A stretch of DNA of 35,698 nt, from the NCBI GenBank assembly GCA_964631745.1, contig CAZVWV010000021.1:1-35698 (forward strand), written 5' to 3'. Positions 23,680 to 30,672 of the stretch are shown piece after piece. The notes under the pieces were generated by a model. That model searched no databases and had not been told where the DNA came from. It saw only the letters and a list, made by a program, of their open reading frames with translations. The translations under genes were made by a program, and so were the position numbers. Positions within the stretch are counted from its first letter, which is position 1, and the number at the start of each line of letters is the position of its first letter. Source of the DNA: CAZVWV01 sp964631745. Its GTDB lineage: Bacteria; Bdellovibrionota_C; UBA2361; JBGSMV01.

Positions 23680-24159
23680 TTAAGATTTTGAGAATAACTG
23701 CATAAGCCGAATCGCGTATAGGCGCAGGCTGCCGCTCAATCCTGGTGAAGCCGAAGTTGGTGCGCGCAAATCGCGCAGATCGCTGGCTGTCAAAAAGTCA
23801 TACCGTCTCGATTCGCATTGCGGAATATGGGCGGTCTCTAGAATATACTGGGCTTCGGGGGCCTGGGCATTTACTAGGCGCCAGAAGGCGTAGCGAGCGC
23901 AAGCGCTCTTAAACTCACAGCGCAGAACGAATGAGGAGCTATTGGGAACTTCTGAAACAGAGCAGGCCATATCTTTGGGGAATTCAAGCATGAAGAAATC
24001 GCCCAGGGTTTCGATCCAGGTGCGTTTAGCTCTGTATGCTGAAACCTGGTCGGTATAGACACCTTCCAGCCTGACGTTATCGTCATCAAAAAATACCCCC
24101 GGAGTTGGCGGTATTTCATGCTTCAGCTCTATAATTTGATCGCTTAAATCCTGCTGCAT
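23680..24159 (-). CDS. Hypothetical protein, 159 aa
   Basis: I do not recognise a family. The ATG at 24159 has an excellent Shine-Dalgarno (GAGGA at 24167-24171, 7-nt spacing), so it is preferred over a GTG at 24180. The protein has no TM segment or signal peptide. It contains an acidic start (DLSDQIIELKHEI, FFDDDNVRLEGVYTDQVSAY) and a Cys-containing middle (FVLRCEFKSACARYAFWRL). The segment VRLEGVYTDQVSAYRAKRTW resembles the VRGVFSDLDSLSAFSQDF segment of the 22231 protein, so the two could be distant relatives. It is in tandem with the lipoprotein gene. Confidence 0.6.
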   Translation of the reverse strand: MQQDLSDQIIELKHEIPPTPGVFFDDDNVRLEGVYTDQVSAYRAKRTWIETLGDFFMLEFPKDMACSVSEVPNSSSFVLRCEFKSACARYAFWRLVNAQAPEAQYILETAHIPQCESRRYDFLTASDLRDLRAPTSASPGLSGSLRLYAIRLMQLFSKS

Positions 24160-24377
24160 TAGGTTTTCCTCACACGACACTCAACCCTAACTATCGGCGA
24201 AAGAATAACGAGGCTTGAGAATCGGGTGTCATAGGGGCGCTTACAAATTGGCTGGGCAAGTGTTGGTTGCCGATGGTGGGGCTAATCGTATTATTGAAGG
24301 ATTACAGGGGGTTCCGTAGGTTGAGCGGGCGGCTCAGCCCCTCCACAATCTTTCCAAGAATCTAATTTTTCAAGCCC

Positions 24378-24455
24378 TGGCAACTGCTCTCAATCAAAAC
24401 CGTGAGAAAGTCGGGCTATAACTGCATTACCGTGGAGCAGTTGCAAAAGTTGCCA
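24378..24455 (+). promoter_or_regulatory. Candidate two-state RNA switch in the RGG leader
   Basis: The 5' segment TGGCAACTGCTC (24378-24389) can pair in two ways: GCAACTGCTC with GAGCAGTTGC (24435-24444, 10 bp), or TGGCAACT with AGTTGCCA (24448-24455, 8 bp). The two pairings share the same 5' bases, so they exclude each other, as in attenuators, riboswitches and cold-shock leaders. Seen directly by complementarity; regulation is inferred. Confidence 0.4.
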
Positions 24456-24456
24456 T

Positions 24457-24495
24457 AAAGTTCAATACTTACTCCTCTTATTATTATTGAACTTT
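24457..24495 (+). promoter_or_regulatory. RBS-proximal stem-loop of the RGG gene
   Basis: AAAGTTCAATA (24457-24467) and TATTGAACTTT (24485-24495) form a perfect 11-bp stem ending 3-4 nt before the Shine-Dalgarno AAGGAT (24498-24503). The 17-nt loop contains TCCT, which is complementary to the AGGA of that SD. Such a layout can expose or mask the RBS. Confidence 0.5.
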
Positions 24496-24510
24496 GTAAG
24501 GATTTATCTA

Positions 24511-25262
24511 ATGAGGCGTGGTTTTAGGGGCCGGGATAATAATGGCGGTGGTGGCGGCGGTGGCCGCGGTAACGGTTACGGCGGCGGTGGCGGTCGTGGA
24601 CGTGGTGGTCGCGGAGGACGAGGCGGCGGCGGTGGTGGCCGATATGGTCGTCGTGGCGGCAATGGAGGCGGCGGTGGACGTCGTGATAATTTCAGGCGTC
24701 AAGGACACGGCATGCGTGGTACCGCTGAGTCGGGCAATCAGAAAGAGCGTATTGCAATTGAAAGCGGAAATTTAGTGCTAATAGATCAATTTATGTTAGC
24801 CAATCCGCAATTCATCGAACGATTTAAGGCGGTGNNNNNNNNNNCTCTACCAAGAAGGACGCTTTAATCCAGGAGTTCGGCGGAGTGGTTGTTTCCATTC
24901 ATCCGGATCGATATAGGATTGAAAGAGATCCTTTTGCTTATTCAATCGTGATTCATCCTGACGGACAGGCTCCCGAGGGCGATCTTGTCAAGATTGCTAC
25001 GGAAAACAAGGGGCATGTTTTTGTAGATACCAGATGTTTGGCGATGATAGATCGTGAATTGCTTGATGATGGTAGTTTGCTAGATAAATACCAGCAGCTC
25101 TGGTTTACCGGCCAAGATAAAGCCTGTCGAGATCTTTTGCGTGATAACGGTGGCGCAGTTCGATACGGATTTAACCGCTTAGGTGACGAGCTGGGAGTGC
25201 ATTTTTCAACTGAAAGCGACGTTGTAGCCCTTTGGCCTGACGTGGCGGAGAAAACTGAGTAG
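24511..25262 (+). CDS. RGG-type Arg/Gly-rich protein with unassigned C-terminal domain (contains assembly gap)
   Basis: One gene interrupted by a 10-N gap. From ATG 24511 (SD AAGGAT) the first ~75 residues are low-complexity Gly/Arg with repeated RGG and RGRGG elements, as in eukaryotic RGG boxes and cyanobacterial Rbp tails that bind RNA. A domain of about 170 residues follows: KERIAIESGNLVLIDQFMLA, then after the gap ALIQEFGGVVVSIHPDRYRI, ERDPFAYSIVIHPDG, GHVFVDTRCLAMIDRELLDD, DKYQQLWFTGQDKACRDLLR and DNGGAVRYGFNRLGDELG. I recognise no family for it. The two sides are in different frames across the N-run, but the frames join if the true gap is 2 mod 3. The gene is 5 nt upstream of pcm. RNA binding or condensate behaviour is inferred from the RGG part only. 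Confidence 0.75.
24835..24844. other. Assembly gap (10 N)
   Basis: A placeholder gap inside the RGG-protein gene. Upstream codons end exactly at 24834 and the downstream frame begins at 24846, so the real missing length should leave remainder 2 when divided by 3 if the gene is intact. Confidence 0.95.
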
Positions 25263-25267
25263 ATTAA

Positions 25268-25915
25268 ATGTCCGCGAAGCTTAAGGAGGTAGAGAAGTAC
25301 CGTAAGCTTCGCGCTAAGATGGTTAGCGATCAACTTTTGGCGCGCGGAATTTCTGAGCGTGCGGTCATCTCGGCCTTCGAAAAAGTTCCTCGGCATCTCT
25401 TTGTTCCTGACGAGCATCTGGAAAGCGCTTACAACGACGCGCCCATCCCCATCGGAGTGGAACAGACGATCTCACAACCGTATGTGGTTGCGTTAATGCT
25501 TCAAAAACTAAAGCTGACCCGCACTGAATCTATCCTTGAAATTGGCACTGGATCCGGATATCAAACCGCACTCCTATGTGAACTGGCAGGTAGCGTGTAT
25601 TCGCTGGATATTAGCCTTGAGCTAATACGTACCGCTGAAAACTTGGTGCGAGAGCTTGGATACGACAACGTAACTTTCCGAGCAGGAGACGGTTTTGCCG
25701 GGTTTCCGGAGGCTGCCCCATTTGACGCTATCATTGTATCCGCCTGCCCGGATCATATTCCACGCGAGCTAGTGCGAGAGCTTAAAGTTGGTGGGCGTAT
25801 GATTTTACCACTTGGGATTGATGAGCAGAGTTTGGTGCTGATAGAAAAGACCAAGGATGGCATAAAGTCCGAAGAGTTCGGCTCGGTGCGATTTGTTCCG
25901 ATGAAAGCTGAGTAG
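25268..25915 (+). CDS. pcm: Protein-L-isoaspartate O-methyltransferase
   Basis: A 215-residue cytosolic SAM-dependent methyltransferase that starts repair of isoaspartyl damage in proteins. Motifs are complete: PRHLFVP (41-47), TISQPYVVALM (67-77, catalytic/substrate loop), SAM motif I EIGTGSGYQTALL (91-103), GDGFAGFPEAAPFDAIIVSA (about 139-158) and a RFVPM C-terminus. The 17-residue start before M18 is normal for the family, supporting ATG 25268 despite a weak RBS. It follows the RGG gene by 5 nt and is probably co-transcribed. An 11-bp inverted repeat (25273-25283/25303-25313) with AAGGAGGT beginning at its first loop-side base lies within the first 15 codons. Confidence 0.95.
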   Translation: MSAKLKEVEKYRKLRAKMVSDQLLARGISERAVISAFEKVPRHLFVPDEHLESAYNDAPIPIGVEQTISQPYVVALMLQKLKLTRTESILEIGTGSGYQTALLCELAGSVYSLDISLELIRTAENLVRELGYDNVTFRAGDGFAGFPEAAPFDAIIVSACPDHIPRELVRELKVGGRMILPLGIDEQSLVLIEKTKDGIKSEEFGSVRFVPMKAE

Positions 25916-26195
25916 AATATTCGGAGCGCCGACGACCCGTCGGCCGGTGCCACGAGGCGGCACTAACTCTTAGGCCGATAGGCAGCACCAAGTGCGAGCA
26001 GGTGGTGGCTCCGCCCTATTCATTAGTACCACGAGGAACAAAGATTGGATTTGAGCCCGAGGTCTGGGGTCAGAACCATGCGTGTCCGGTAGAAAGGTGG
26101 CGGTGATGCTGTAATTTCTTGATTTGAAATAAAACAGGAATTTGTAGTTGCCGCGATTTGAATTTAACCACGGAGACCGGCAGGACCATTACACG
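25916..26195. other. Intergenic region between convergent genes
   Basis: About 280 nt between pcm and the DUF5658-like gene. It contains a GC-rich hairpin cluster at 25925-25963 (GCCGACG/CGTCGGC, then GTGCC/GGCAC), which relates to the 6344-6370 hairpin. CCACGAGG occurs twice (25950-25957 and near 26028). I see nothing gene-like. Confidence 0.5.
25925..25945. repeat. Dispersed GCGCCGACGA hairpin, second copy
   Basis: AGCGCCGACGA (25925-25935) is identical to 6346-6356, the left arm of the hairpin between the OmpA and PFK genes. Here the right arm has diverged (CGTCGGC then CGG). Both copies lie just after plus-strand stop codons (21 and 12 nt) in convergent spacers, so a REP-like terminator repeat is plausible. 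Confidence 0.5.
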
Positions 26196-26660
26196 CTATC
26201 TTTCTAGCGTCTCTTCAACAAAGAGGCCCTTAGCTTGTGCCTTGGAGATCAAGTATGTCCAGGGCACAACTGCCAAGCTGATGTATACTAAAATCATTAG
26301 AAAGATGGCGGGTCTGATCCAACGCCGGTTGTGCGCGTGCCAGGTGAGGGCTACGACCGCGATGCTCGCGCCGAGCTTGGCCGCGAATAGCGCTGGCAGC
26401 ATCCCATAGGCGTGAATGAGCGCCTTTAGAAAAGTGTTGCCTTCCATATGCGTGCCTAAGAGTGACAAACCGATATATGTCAGCAGCCCATCTAAGAGCT
26501 GGCACAATAATAATGTTGCGCCCAGAAAAAAAGCCTTCTTGGAAAGAGATAATTTGCCCACGCGAATCAGCACAGTGGGTCTGCGTACTTTCTTGCCGCC
26601 GAAAGTGATGTGTTCGGTCTCGCCCTGAACAACCTCAAAACGTAAGCGCTTTCGAAACAT
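26196..26660 (-). CDS. DUF5658-like small membrane protein
   Basis: 154 residues with a basic N-terminal cytoplasmic part (about 1-40) and three TM segments (about 43-68, 84-105, 116-142). The core LLCQLLDGLLTYIGLSLLGT, then MEGNTFLKALI, then AKLGASIAVVALTW fits the DUF5658 pattern. That pattern is an intramembrane Asp followed by a Glu-Gly/Ala-Asn motif after the first helix. The function of the family is unknown. ATG 26660 has no strong RBS. It stands alone between convergent pcm and the DUF72 gene, which is upstream on the same strand. Confidence 0.65.
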   Translation of the reverse strand: MFRKRLRFEVVQGETEHITFGGKKVRRPTVLIRVGKLSLSKKAFFLGATLLLCQLLDGLLTYIGLSLLGTHMEGNTFLKALIHAYGMLPALFAAKLGASIAVVALTWHAHNRRWIRPAIFLMILVYISLAVVPWTYLISKAQAKGLFVEETLER

Positions 26661-26764
26661 ATATCTTACACACGATGCACGATCTAAACCGAGTGGATAA
26701 ACCCAGTCAATAAACCCTGTCTACCTAGATCGGCCGAAAGCTGGTTTAGCTTTAATACGCGGGC

Positions 26765-27724
26765 TTACGTCGTTGGAAAGTCGCTGCGCGTGACTGTTTT
26801 TGCGATAATGGCGTCGATCGTACCCGGAGAGTGTCCCTCCAGGCGATTGTTGACGATTATGTATGCGTCAGCCTTCCGTTCGATCGCGCGTTTCACTAAA
26901 ATTGCAGCGTGATCGCGAGCTTCCGGGTTGGGCTTCTTGATTTTGTCATACGGCGTAAAGAGCTTCACCGCTCCGGCATAGTCCACCCCTCGGGGAGTAA
27001 GCAGTCGGGCGACGTAAAAGTCGGCGACTAAGCCCCCGGCGTTGGCCGCTAGCAACATCTGATCTTTCAGTGAGGGCATGAAGTTCCAATGATTAAAGCA
27101 GTGTGTTGCCCCGTGGTCATTTAAGAGCCGGAAATATTTTTCGGTTAATAGGCCCGGATTCCGTAACTCGACAGCGTATCTAAAATCCTTTGGAAGCTCC
27201 CCCAAGAAATTATTTAAGCGCTCAAGAAAGCTCAGCTTCGTAAGTAAATCATTGGCGATGGTAGGAAACTGGAATACGAATGGACCGGCGTGTTTTCCAA
27301 TTTCTGGATGGACAAACGGAGCTAGCACTCTCTCGATAAAGAGCTTGGCATCTAAAAACTGTGGATTGTTCTGGCCCGCTAGTTTCCCATAACGCGCATG
27401 CCTGGGGTATGCCGGTATTGTAATTCGCTCCCATACTTTAGAGACCCAGCGAAAATCTTCTGGAACCAGCCCGGCATAATGCAAGAGTAGTTTTTCTGTT
27501 AGGGGGGAATAAAAAGAAGAATCTATCCCAACTGTTTTAAAGAGAGGACACTTGCAGTATTCACCCAGACTTTCGGATTTGAACTGCTTTTCAGAGCGAT
27601 AATCATTAAAATAGATCAACCCTTTCCAACCCGGATAAGTCCAGGTGCTTGTGCCGAATTTAATATTTTTCGGCAACGCCTGAGAGGCATCAAAGTTATA
27701 AGGAGTTGGTTGCCCTGCGCCCAT
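26765..27724 (-). CDS. DUF72 (YecE-like) TIM-barrel protein
   Basis: A 319-residue cytosolic protein. DUF72 hallmarks are KFGTSTWTYPGWKGLIY (about 22-38), FRWVSKVWERIT (about 92-103), PFVFQFPTI (about 147-155), FRYAVELRNP (about 176-185), and a Tyr/Asp-containing C-terminal part ending IVNNRLEGHSPGTIDAII. DUF72 proteins adopt a TIM barrel related to xylose-isomerase-like or endonuclease IV-like folds, but no reaction is established. The length is slightly above the ~240-280 typical of the family. It is divergent from a Nudix gene with 50 nt between. The start lacks a visible RBS. Confidence 0.88.
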   Translation of the reverse strand: MGAGQPTPYNFDASQALPKNIKFGTSTWTYPGWKGLIYFNDYRSEKQFKSESLGEYCKCPLFKTVGIDSSFYSPLTEKLLLHYAGLVPEDFRWVSKVWERITIPAYPRHARYGKLAGQNNPQFLDAKLFIERVLAPFVHPEIGKHAGPFVFQFPTIANDLLTKLSFLERLNNFLGELPKDFRYAVELRNPGLLTEKYFRLLNDHGATHCFNHWNFMPSLKDQMLLAANAGGLVADFYVARLLTPRGVDYAGAVKLFTPYDKIKKPNPEARDHAAILVKRAIERKADAYIIVNNRLEGHSPGTIDAIIAKTVTRSDFPTT

Positions 27725-27774
27725 ATATATAGATCTTGCCCGAATTCAGAGTTCTCTTCAAACTAGATACCTAA

Positions 27775-28245
27775 ATGATTGACTTTCTCTACCGCATATT
27801 TTGGCGTCTTAAAGTGACATATTGTTTCCTGGTTCGTCCGGTGACGCTAGGTGTGAAGGCGCTTGTTTTAAATTCGGATGGGCAGGTGTTGTTAGTTAAG
27901 CATACTTACAAGCCTGGATGGCATCTGCCGGGCGGCGCGGTGGATCGCGGTGAAACCGCATTAACCGCGGCCAAGCGCGAGGCCCAAGAGGAGGTCGGAG
28001 TGGTGTGCGATCAAGAGCCGGAGGTTTGGCCAGGCTTGTTCTATAACACGGGTGATTTTAAGAACGACCATGTGGCGCTCTTTGTTGTTCGCACCTGGCA
28101 TTTTGAAGAGAATTTAAAAAGTGCCGGCGAAATCGCCGAGGCTAAATTTTTTGATGCCGGGGCGCTTCCGGTAGATGTAAATCCGGGATGTGGACGACGG
28201 ATAAGACAACTCGCGGACGGCATGGTGCCTGGATTTGAATGGTAG
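27775..28245 (+). CDS. Nudix hydrolase
   Basis: A 156-residue pyrophosphohydrolase of nucleoside diphosphate derivatives. The Nudix box is complete at 54-76 (GAVDRGE, then TALTAAKREAQEEVGV), matching Gx5Ex7REUxEExGU with Ala at one U position, and the metal-binding Glu residues are all present. The N-terminal 20 residues (FLYRIFWRLKVTYCFLV) are hydrophobic and could anchor or associate with the membrane, which is unusual for cytosolic Nudix enzymes. The substrate cannot be inferred. It ends 8 nt before the convergent gene at 28254. Confidence 0.92.
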   Translation: MIDFLYRIFWRLKVTYCFLVRPVTLGVKALVLNSDGQVLLVKHTYKPGWHLPGGAVDRGETALTAAKREAQEEVGVVCDQEPEVWPGLFYNTGDFKNDHVALFVVRTWHFEENLKSAGEIAEAKFFDAGALPVDVNPGCGRRIRQLADGMVPGFEW

Positions 28246-28253
28246 ATTGTCTG

Positions 28254-29087
28254 TTATCGGGGCGCCGCTTTCAAACTGCACAAAGGCTCGGGAATTAGTT
28301 TGCCGTTTTTATAATCGAGTTGATCCCAAAAGAGTTTGGTTCTGGCCGAGGCGTTTGTGATCTCGCGTACGCATCGCCAAGTGCCATGTCGGAAGAGCGC
28401 CGGTATCGGTAGGAGCTCTGAAGCTTTTACTTTTTTGGAGAGCAAGGGTAAGTAAAGCAGTTTTTGGTTCTGAGCGCTTTCGAGTGAATGGGAATAGATA
28501 AAATCTAATTGCCTATCCGATTCCAACAAGGAGATAGCTTGCTTTAGGAAACGCGAATGAAGTTTATCGCCGGATTTCAGTTCAATTACATATTCACTGG
28601 TTGAATCACCAAAGCTACCAGAAAGAATTTTAGGGTGGCTGCACAAACTGCTTGGAAGCGAATCAGCAACCACCACCGCTTGCCAGTCCGGAAATTCTTG
28701 TGACTCCAAGGCCTGGATGGTCTCATGGAGGTCTGCCTCGGTCGTGTCTAGGGAAATTATTACTGTGACCTTTGACCTTCCCTCAGAGGGCGTGGTCGCG
28801 GTGGGTTTGTCGACTTGGAAGAGAGAGTTGTTAAGGCGCTCGAAACGTTCCAGGCGAAAACTCGACATTTTCTTTGCCCGTACTTCTAGCACCCCAGCTC
28901 TTTCAAGAACCTGCACGTTTCCGAACCCTAGGTGTTCAAGCGCAAAAATCGGGTCAAAATCAGGCGGGGCCTCGGAAATCTCTAGTGTTAAGGAAGCTCC
29001 TGGCGCCAGAGCGAAAAATGCCTCTCTCAGCGCCTTTAAGATCGCCGCAATATTAGGTGCTTTCAGCCGTTGTTCAAAATTAGACAT
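28254..29087 (-). CDS. Degenerate GT2-like protein with N-terminal extension
   Basis: About 277 residues from ATG 29087; a GTG at 29117 would add ten. Residues are numbered from the GTG. The C-terminal part (about 117-215) follows a GT-A/GT2 pattern: VTVIISLDTTEADLHETIQA, ALESQEFPDWQAVVVADS, then EYVIELKSGDKLHSRFLKQA and DFIYSH. The DxD-type segment, normally LDSDD, reads LKSGD, so metal and sugar-nucleotide binding is probably lost. The N-terminal ~80 residues (ILKALREAFFALAPGASLTL, then EHLGFGNVQVLERAGVLEVR) look like a small alpha/beta unit or the tail of a methyltransferase, which I cannot assign. It converges on the Nudix gene and is divergent from pdxS. It is likely a non-catalytic relative of glycosyltransferases. 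Confidence 0.55.
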   Translation of the reverse strand: MSNFEQRLKAPNIAAILKALREAFFALAPGASLTLEISEAPPDFDPIFALEHLGFGNVQVLERAGVLEVRAKKMSSFRLERFERLNNSLFQVDKPTATTPSEGRSKVTVIISLDTTEADLHETIQALESQEFPDWQAVVVADSLPSSLCSHPKILSGSFGDSTSEYVIELKSGDKLHSRFLKQAISLLESDRQLDFIYSHSLESAQNQKLLYLPLLSKKVKASELLPIPALFRHGTWRCVREITNASARTKLFWDQLDYKNGKLIPEPLCSLKAAPR

Positions 29088-29128
29088 TTGCTCAGGTTTA
29101 GATGTGCCCAGCGGCACTAAAGCTTCGT

Positions 29129-29157
29129 TTGACTATATGAGCCAAGACCACTAAAAT
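29129..29157 (+). promoter_or_regulatory. Sigma70-type promoter of pdxS-pdxT-meaB
   Basis: TTGACT (29129-29134), a 17-nt spacer and TAAAAT (29152-29157), close to consensus. It gives a short leader of about 20 nt before ATG 29185, whose SD is AAGGA (29172-29176). Confidence 0.7.
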
Positions 29158-29184
29158 CAGGCCAAAATATCAAGGATTTAACTT

Positions 29185-30066
29185 ATGGAAAGCACAGGTA
29201 TTCGCCTAAAGACCGGCTTGGCTGAGATGCTAAAGGGCGGGGTTATCATGGACGTGGTCAACCCCGAACAGGCTAAAATTGCAGAAGACGCCGGAGCGGT
29301 GGCAGTCATGGCCCTGGAAAGGGTGCCCGCCGATATCAGACGAGATGGGGGAGTGGCGCGCATGGCCTCTATCACTGTGATAGAAAAGATTATGCAAGTG
29401 GTTAGCATACCGGTGATGGCCAAGGTGCGTATCGGACATTTTGTTGAAGCCCAGATGCTACAGGCGCTCGGAGTTGATTTTATCGACGAGAGTGAAGTGC
29501 TCACTCCAGCTGATGAGAAATATCACGTAAATAAATTTGATTTTACCGTGCCCTTCGTGTGTGGTGCCAGAGATTTGGGCGAAGCTTTAAGGCGAATCTC
29601 TGAAGGCGCCGCCATGATTCGCACTAAAGGCGAAGCAGGCACCGGCAACATTATCGAGGCCGTGCGTCATATGCGTGCCATGCAATCAGAGATGAAACGT
29701 CTTACCACTTTGGGGGACGAGGAGCTGGTGGCCACGGCCAAAGAGCTTGGTGCGGCGGTCGAGCTGATTCGTTGGGTGGCAAAAAACGGTAAACTTCCGG
29801 TGCCTAATTTTGCTGCCGGAGGGATTGCGACTCCAGCGGACGCGGCCCTAATGATGCAACTCGGAGCCGAGAGCGTCTTTGTGGGGTCTGGAATTTTCAA
29901 ATCGGACGATCCAGCCGGACGCGCCGATGCTATTGTTCAGGCCGTAACTCACTATAAGGACCCCCAGAAACTTGTTGAAGTCTCTAGGGGATTGAAGGCA
30001 GCTATGCCGGGGCTTGAGATCTCCTCTATTCCTAAAGAGGAGCGACTTCAGGAGCGAGGTTGGTAG
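29185..30066 (+). CDS. pdxS: Pyridoxal 5'-phosphate synthase, synthase subunit PdxS
   Basis: A 293-residue TIM-barrel subunit that makes PLP from ribose 5-phosphate, glyceraldehyde 3-phosphate and ammonia from PdxT. Length and sequence are typical. Catalytic residues are in place: D23 (IMDVVNPEQA), K80 (VMAKVRIGH), K148 (RTKGEAGTGN), and the phosphate loops FAAGGIATPADAALMMQLG and FVGSGIFKS. It is the first gene of a three-gene operon with a clear promoter. The stop TAG is followed immediately by the GTG start of pdxT. The DXP-independent route is implied for vitamin B6. Confidence 0.98.
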   Translation: MESTGIRLKTGLAEMLKGGVIMDVVNPEQAKIAEDAGAVAVMALERVPADIRRDGGVARMASITVIEKIMQVVSIPVMAKVRIGHFVEAQMLQALGVDFIDESEVLTPADEKYHVNKFDFTVPFVCGARDLGEALRRISEGAAMIRTKGEAGTGNIIEAVRHMRAMQSEMKRLTTLGDEELVATAKELGAAVELIRWVAKNGKLPVPNFAAGGIATPADAALMMQLGAESVFVGSGIFKSDDPAGRADAIVQAVTHYKDPQKLVEVSRGLKAAMPGLEISSIPKEERLQERGW

Positions 30067-30666
30067 GTGGGGCCCGTTGGCGTTCTTGCTCTGCAAGGTG
30101 ATTTCGAAGCGCATGCCGTAAAAATTAGAGAGTTGGGTCGGGCCGTGCACTTTGTGCGGTGCCTAAGTGATCTTAATCAGGTCTCAGGACTTGTAATGCC
30201 GGGCGGCGAATCCACCAGCATGTTGCGGCTCTTGAGTGAGAGTTTTCTTCTTGAGCTCTGTTCCAAGGCTCGTGCAGGTTTTCCGATTCTTGCAACCTGT
30301 GCTGGCGCTATACTCATTGCTAAGAGCGTCAGCGGACCTAGCCAACGGTCGTTTGACTTAATCGATATTGACGTTAATCGCAACGCCTATGGGCGTCAGG
30401 TCGATTCATTCGTGGCAAAATTGGAGCTTGCGAGAGACGGCAGGGCTTTATTTGCAGAGGCGAAGGATCAAAAGACTGAAATAGAGGGGGTTTTTATTCG
30501 TGCGCCCAAGATCACGAGAGTCGGCGCGGGGGTACAAACTCTCTTGAATTTTGGTTGCGAGCCGGTTCTAGTCAAACAGGGCAACGTGATGGCAGCCACT
30601 TTTCACCCGGAACTTTCTAAAGGTATATTAGTTCATGGGCTATTCTTGGACGGTCTAGCGCATTGA
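30067..30666 (+). CDS. pdxT: Pyridoxal 5'-phosphate synthase, glutaminase subunit PdxT
   Basis: A 199-residue class I glutamine amidotransferase that supplies ammonia to PdxS. The triad is complete: nucleophile C78 (ILATCAGAIL), H180 and E182 (TFHPELS). The GGEST oxyanion motif is at 46-50, and FIRAPKI is present. The start is GTG, directly abutting the pdxS stop with zero spacing, so the two are translationally coupled. Length is normal. Confidence 0.97.
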   Translation: MGPVGVLALQGDFEAHAVKIRELGRAVHFVRCLSDLNQVSGLVMPGGESTSMLRLLSESFLLELCSKARAGFPILATCAGAILIAKSVSGPSQRSFDLIDIDVNRNAYGRQVDSFVAKLELARDGRALFAEAKDQKTEIEGVFIRAPKITRVGAGVQTLLNFGCEPVLVKQGNVMAATFHPELSKGILVHGLFLDGLAH

Positions 30667-30672
30667 TTCTAT

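Larger units (their letters stand above)
24160..24510 (+). other. Intergenic region and long structured leader of the RGG gene
   Basis: About 350 nt without a gene. From left to right there is a hairpin GGTTGAGC/GCTCAGCC (24319-24326/24332-24339, one G-U pair), a set of mutually exclusive pairings at 24378-24455, and an 11-bp inverted repeat at 24457-24495 immediately before the RBS. I could not pick a confident promoter. Confidence 0.5.

Noticed and set aside
24508..24775. Thr/Ala-rich (minus) and Val/Ala-rich (plus) low-complexity frames
   Set aside because: They are frame shadows of the Gly/Arg codon repeats of the RGG gene.
28254..29087. N-terminal unit as a TusA-like sulfur carrier
   Set aside because: The spacing is superficially similar, but the essential Cys-Pro motif is absent.
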